A DNA stretch of 8,315 nucleotides, taken from NCBI GenBank assembly GCA_013694495.1, contig JACDCH010000108.1:1-8315 (forward strand), given 5' to 3'. Below are positions 5,748 to 8,315 of the stretch, piece by piece. Every line of letters starts with the position of its first letter. Within the stretch, counting starts at the first letter, position 1. The DNA comes from Acidimicrobiia bacterium (GTDB lineage Bacteria; Actinomycetota; Acidimicrobiia; Acidimicrobiales; JACDCH01). The notes beneath the pieces were generated by a model. It was not told the DNA's origin. It saw nothing but the letters and a program-made list of their open reading frames with translations, and did no database searches. Made by a program: the position numbers and the translations under genes.

Positions 5748-6221
5748 CTACGCGGAAGCGGCGGCGACCGCAGCGACGAGCTCGGCCGTCGGCCGGAAGG
5801 TGAGCCCGGCGAGCGCCCTGTGCACGTAGCGGACGACGCCTTCACCGTCGATCACGAACGCCGAGCGCCGGTACAGGCCGAGCGGGCCGATGATGCCGTA
5901 CGCCTTCCCGAGCTCCTTGTCGACGTCGGCCAGCAGCGGGAAGGAGAACCCGCCCTGCTTGCACGAGAACGACTCGTGGCTCTCGACCGACTGCGGGCTC
6001 ACCGCCAGCACCTGCGCCCCGACCGACTCGAAGGAGTCGATGTCGCGGGTGTAGGCGTTCAGCTGCCGGGTGCACACGGGCGTGCCGTCGCCCGGGTAGA
6101 AGACGAGCACCACGGGCCGGCCCCGGAACTCGGCCAGCGTGTAGTTGCGCCGTCCCTCGTCGGTGTCGTCGGTGCCGGGCAGGTCGAAGGTGGGGGCGGC
6201 ATCACCGGTCGCGATGGTCAT
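5748..6221 (-). CDS. Thioredoxin-fold peroxiredoxin, PrxQ/Bcp-like
   Basis: The 157-residue product has the peroxiredoxin active site YPGDGTPVCT, with peroxidatic Cys50 and the Pro/Thr that polarise it. The conserved arginine context RRSAFVIDGEG (118-128) is also present. Such enzymes reduce hydrogen peroxide or organic peroxides in the cytoplasm using thioredoxin or a similar thiol donor. The resolving cysteine five residues after Cys50, found in E. coli Bcp, is absent (the sequence reads CTRQLN). Cys87, in SHESFSCKQGG, is the only other cysteine; it lies where some PrxQ proteins keep their resolving cysteine in helix 3, so an atypical two-cysteine cycle is plausible. The ATG at 6221 follows the yebC stop by four bases, with GGGAG nine bases upstream. 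It is the last gene of the pdxS-pdxT-yebC run and ends 12 bases from a convergent gene. Confidence 0.92.
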   Translation of the reverse strand: MTIATGDAAPTFDLPGTDDTDEGRRNYTLAEFRGRPVVLVFYPGDGTPVCTRQLNAYTRDIDSFESVGAQVLAVSPQSVESHESFSCKQGGFSFPLLADVDKELGKAYGIIGPLGLYRRSAFVIDGEGVVRYVHRALAGLTFRPTAELVAAVAAASA

Positions 6222-6225
6222 GTGG

Positions 6226-6981
6226 TCAGGCTCCCACGGACACTTCGGCGAGGATCTCGTCGGAGATGTCGAAGTTGGCGAAGACGTTCTGCACGTCGTC
6301 GTGCTCGTCGAGCGTGTCGATGAGGCGCAGCACCTTCTTGGCCGACTCGGCCGAGTCGAGGTTGATGACGGTGGTCGGGATGAGCTGCAGGTCCGCCGAC
6401 TCGATCTTCATCCCCGCCTCCTCGACGGCGGTGCGCACCTTGTGCAGCTCGGTCGGCGACGTCGTCACCCGCCACGCCTCGCCGTCGTCGGCCAGGTCCT
6501 CGGCGCCGGCGTCGAGGGCGGCCAGCATCAGCTCGTCCTCGTCGGCCTTGCGGTCGACCAGGACCGAGCCCTTGCGCTCGAACTGCCACGCCACCGCGCC
6601 GGGCTCGGCCATCGAGCCGCCCAGCTTCGAGAACGTGGCCCGCACCTCCGAACCCGTGCGGTTGCGGTTGTCGGTGAGCACCTCGACCAGCACCGCCACC
6701 CCGCCGGGCGCGTAGCCCTCGTAGGTGATCGACTCGTAGGTCACGCCCTCGAGCTCGCCGGTGCCCCGCTTGATGGCGCGCTCGATGGTGTCCGACGGCA
6801 CCGACGCATCGCGGGCCTTCTGGTACATCGTCCGCAGCGTGGCGTTGGTCTCCGGGTCGCCGCCGCCCTCGCGAGCGGCCACCTCGACCTGGCGGAGGAT
6901 CTTGGCGAACAGCTTCCCTCGGGCCTTGTCCTTGGCGCCCTTCTGGTGCTTGATCGTGGCCCACTTGGAATGCCCGCTCAT
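6226..6981 (-). CDS. yebC: YebC/PmpR family (TACO1-like) protein
   Basis: The 251-residue product has the usual family length and the hallmark opening MSGHSKWATIKHQKGAKD. It also has the conserved block YEGYAPGGVAVLVEVLTDNRNRT (87-109, acidic-cleft domain) and LGGSMAEPGAVAWQFERKG (120-138). The family was first described as DNA-binding transcriptional regulators (PmpR). More recent work on bacterial YebC and mitochondrial TACO1 supports a ribosome-associated role in translating difficult stretches such as polyproline; which applies here is not shown. The ATG overlaps the pdxT stop (ATGA), with CGGAGG six bases before it inside the pdxT end. yebC between pdxT and ruvC is a common actinobacterial arrangement; here the peroxiredoxin gene follows instead of ruvC. 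Confidence 0.97.
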   Translation of the reverse strand: MSGHSKWATIKHQKGAKDKARGKLFAKILRQVEVAAREGGGDPETNATLRTMYQKARDASVPSDTIERAIKRGTGELEGVTYESITYEGYAPGGVAVLVEVLTDNRNRTGSEVRATFSKLGGSMAEPGAVAWQFERKGSVLVDRKADEDELMLAALDAGAEDLADDGEAWRVTTSPTELHKVRTAVEEAGMKIESADLQLIPTTVINLDSAESAKKVLRLIDTLDEHDDVQNVFANFDISDEILAEVSVGA

Positions 6982-7559
6982 GGGGTGCCTCCGTTCGCGC
7001 TGAGGAACAGGTGGTGGAGCCGGGGGTCGTCGCCCAGCTCGGGGTGGAAGGCCGCCACGAGCACGGAGCCCTGGCGGCAGAGGACGGGGTGGCCGTCGAC
7101 CGACGCCAGCACCTCGACGTCGGGACCGGCTCGCTCCACGAACGGAGCCCGGATGAAGACGGCGGGGAACGGCTCGCGCTCGCCGGCCACGTCGAGGTCG
7201 GCCTCGAAGCTGTCGACCTGGCGACCGAAGGCGTTGCGGCGGACATCGATGTCGACGACGCCGAAGCTGCGCTGGTCGGCCCGCCCGTCGAGGATCGTGG
7301 TGCCGAGCAGGATCATCCCGGCGCAGGTACCGAAGGCCGGCATGCCGTCGGCCAGGCGCTCGGCCAGCGGATCGAACAGGCCCGACGACTCGAGCAGCAT
7401 CGACATCGTCGTGCTCTCGCCGCCGGGCAGCACCAGCGCGTCGACGCCGGCGAGCTGGGCCGGCGTGCGGACCTCAGCCGGTTCGGCGCCCAGCTCCCGC
7501 AAGCGGGCGGCGTGCGCGGCGAAGGCGCCCTGCAGGGCGAGCACGCCGACCTTGTGCAC
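6978..7559 (-). CDS. pdxT: PdxT, glutaminase subunit of pyridoxal 5'-phosphate synthase
   Basis: PdxT hydrolyses glutamine and channels the ammonia to PdxS for vitamin B6 (pyridoxal 5'-phosphate) synthesis. The 193-residue product shows the class I glutaminase triad by motif: Cys79 in AFGTCAGM, and His172 and Glu174 in AAFHPELGDD. The oxyanion-region motif LPGGESTTM (44-52) and the VGVLALQGAFAAH opening are also typical. The GTG at 7559-7557 is the only reasonable start, because an in-frame stop lies at 7580-7578 and no other start intervenes. GAAGGG, eight bases upstream, is its ribosome-binding site. It is 29 bases downstream of pdxS and overlaps yebC by four bases, so the three are surely one operon. 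Confidence 0.97.
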   Translation of the reverse strand: MHKVGVLALQGAFAAHAARLRELGAEPAEVRTPAQLAGVDALVLPGGESTTMSMLLESSGLFDPLAERLADGMPAFGTCAGMILLGTTILDGRADQRSFGVVDIDVRRNAFGRQVDSFEADLDVAGEREPFPAVFIRAPFVERAGPDVEVLASVDGHPVLCRQGSVLVAAFHPELGDDPRLHHLFLSANGGTP

Positions 7560-7588
7560 CTGGAGGACCCTTCGGCATCAGCGCAGTG

Positions 7589-8315
7589 CTACCACCCTCG
7601 ATCGGCGAGCTTCACGTCGAGCGAGCCGATCTCGAGGCCCGGCATGGCTGCCCCGAGGCCCCGGCTGACCTTGGCCACGATTGCCGGGTCCTGGAAGTGA
7701 GTGGTGGCCTCCACGATGGCCTTTGCCACCCGCGGCGGGTCGGACGCCTTGAAGATGCCCGAGCCGACGAAGACGGCCTCGGCCCCGAGCTGCATCACCA
7801 GCGCGGCGTCGGCCGGGGTGGCGATGCCACCGGCGCAGAACATCGGCACCGGCAGCCGTCCGGCAGCACCGACCTCGCGCACGAGGTCGACCGGGGCCTG
7901 GAGGCGCTTGGCCCACTCGTAGACCTCGGCCGAGTCGGCCTGGCCGATCTTGCGGATGTCGCCCAGGATCGAGCGCAGGTGGCGCACGGCCTCGACGATG
8001 TTGCCCGTGCCGGCCTCGCCCTTGGAGCGGATCATGGCCGCCCCCTCGCTGATGCGGCGCAGCGCCTCGCCCAGGTTCGTGGCCCCGCACACGAAGGGGA
8101 TCGTGAAGGCCCACTTGTCGACGTGGTGGGACTCGTCAGCCGGGGTCAGCACCTCGGACTCGTCGATGAAGTCGACGCCGAGCGACTGGAGCACCTGGGC
8201 CTCGACGAAGTGGCCGATCCGGCACTTGGCCATCACCGGGATGGTGACCGTGCTCCGGATGGCGTCGATCAGGGCCGGGTCGCTCATCCGGGACACCCCG
8301 CCGTCGCGGCGGATG
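7589..8315 (-). CDS. pdxS: PdxS, synthase subunit of pyridoxal 5'-phosphate synthase (5' end outside the window)
   Basis: PdxS makes pyridoxal 5'-phosphate from a pentose phosphate, a triose phosphate and ammonia delivered by PdxT, as a 12-mer of (beta/alpha)8 barrels. The frame is open to the window edge and reads IRRDGGVSRMSDP there, matching internal PdxS sequence, so the GTG at 8296 is not the true start; about 50 N-terminal residues, including the first catalytic aspartate, should lie beyond. The visible 242 residues hold both catalytic lysines: one in VMAKCRIGH (codon 8227-8225) and one in RSKGEAGTGNIVEAVRH (codon 8023-8021). They also hold the phosphate-binding GGIATPADAALVMQLGAEAVFVGSGIF region in two parts. 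The C-terminus ends normally at the TAG at 7591-7589. It is the first visible gene of the operon, so any promoter is off the window. Confidence 0.98.
   Translation of the reverse strand, partial: IRRDGGVSRMSDPALIDAIRSTVTIPVMAKCRIGHFVEAQVLQSLGVDFIDESEVLTPADESHHVDKWAFTIPFVCGATNLGEALRRISEGAAMIRSKGEAGTGNIVEAVRHLRSILGDIRKIGQADSAEVYEWAKRLQAPVDLVREVGAAGRLPVPMFCAGGIATPADAALVMQLGAEAVFVGSGIFKASDPPRVAKAIVEATTHFQDPAIVAKVSRGLGAAMPGLEIGSLDVKLADRGW

Noticed and set aside
6145..7668. Long plus-strand frame of 507 codons across yebC and pdxT
   Set aside because: It is antisense to two unmistakable genes, with no recognisable domain and a composition switch to Ser/Arg-rich in the second half.
8294..8296. GTG at 8296 as the pdxS start
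   Set aside because: Codons before it (IRRDGG) continue conserved PdxS sequence to the window edge, so the gene starts outside the window.

Overview
The window is very G+C-rich chromosomal DNA. Its reading frames have strong G/C preference at third codon positions and many GTG starts. The block of vitamin B6 synthase genes, yebC and ruvCAB, together with an actinobacterial Septum_form-type membrane protein, points to the Actinomycetota. A deep class such as Acidimicrobiia is possible, but that is a guess from protein style and not a measured placement. Nothing looks like a phage, IS element, CRISPR array, tRNA or rRNA. The window is densely coded, and the only sizeable gap is the divergent region at about 2809-2985.

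Layout. (1) 1-580, plus strand: the 3' end of an unrecognised gene, translationally coupled to a 75-residue secreted protein of unknown function. (2) 600-2808, minus strand: ruvC-ruvA-ruvB, the Holliday-junction resolvase and branch-migration machinery, tightly packed. A candidate LexA (SOS) box lies 25 bases upstream of ruvC. (3) 2986-5735, plus strand: an ABC-2 type exporter ATPase and its permease, then a three-part membrane protein. That protein joins an IF2_N-like domain, a Pro/Gly/Tyr-rich linker, one membrane helix and a Septum_form-like extracytoplasmic domain. (4) 5748-8315, minus strand: pdxS (5' end outside the window), pdxT, yebC and a PrxQ/Bcp-type peroxiredoxin, apparently one operon.

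How the genes fit together. PdxS and PdxT form the glutamine-dependent pyridoxal 5'-phosphate synthase. YebC is a translation- or transcription-associated factor that commonly sits between pdxT and ruvC in actinobacteria. Here the expected pdxST-yebC-ruvCAB run is split by the peroxiredoxin gene and by the oppositely oriented ABC/septum cassette. RuvCAB therefore needs its own promoter, and the candidate SOS box lies where such a promoter would be. Most of the window is well-understood housekeeping. The least understood parts are the IF2_N/Septum_form fusion protein with its ABC partner genes, and the small secreted protein at 353-580.
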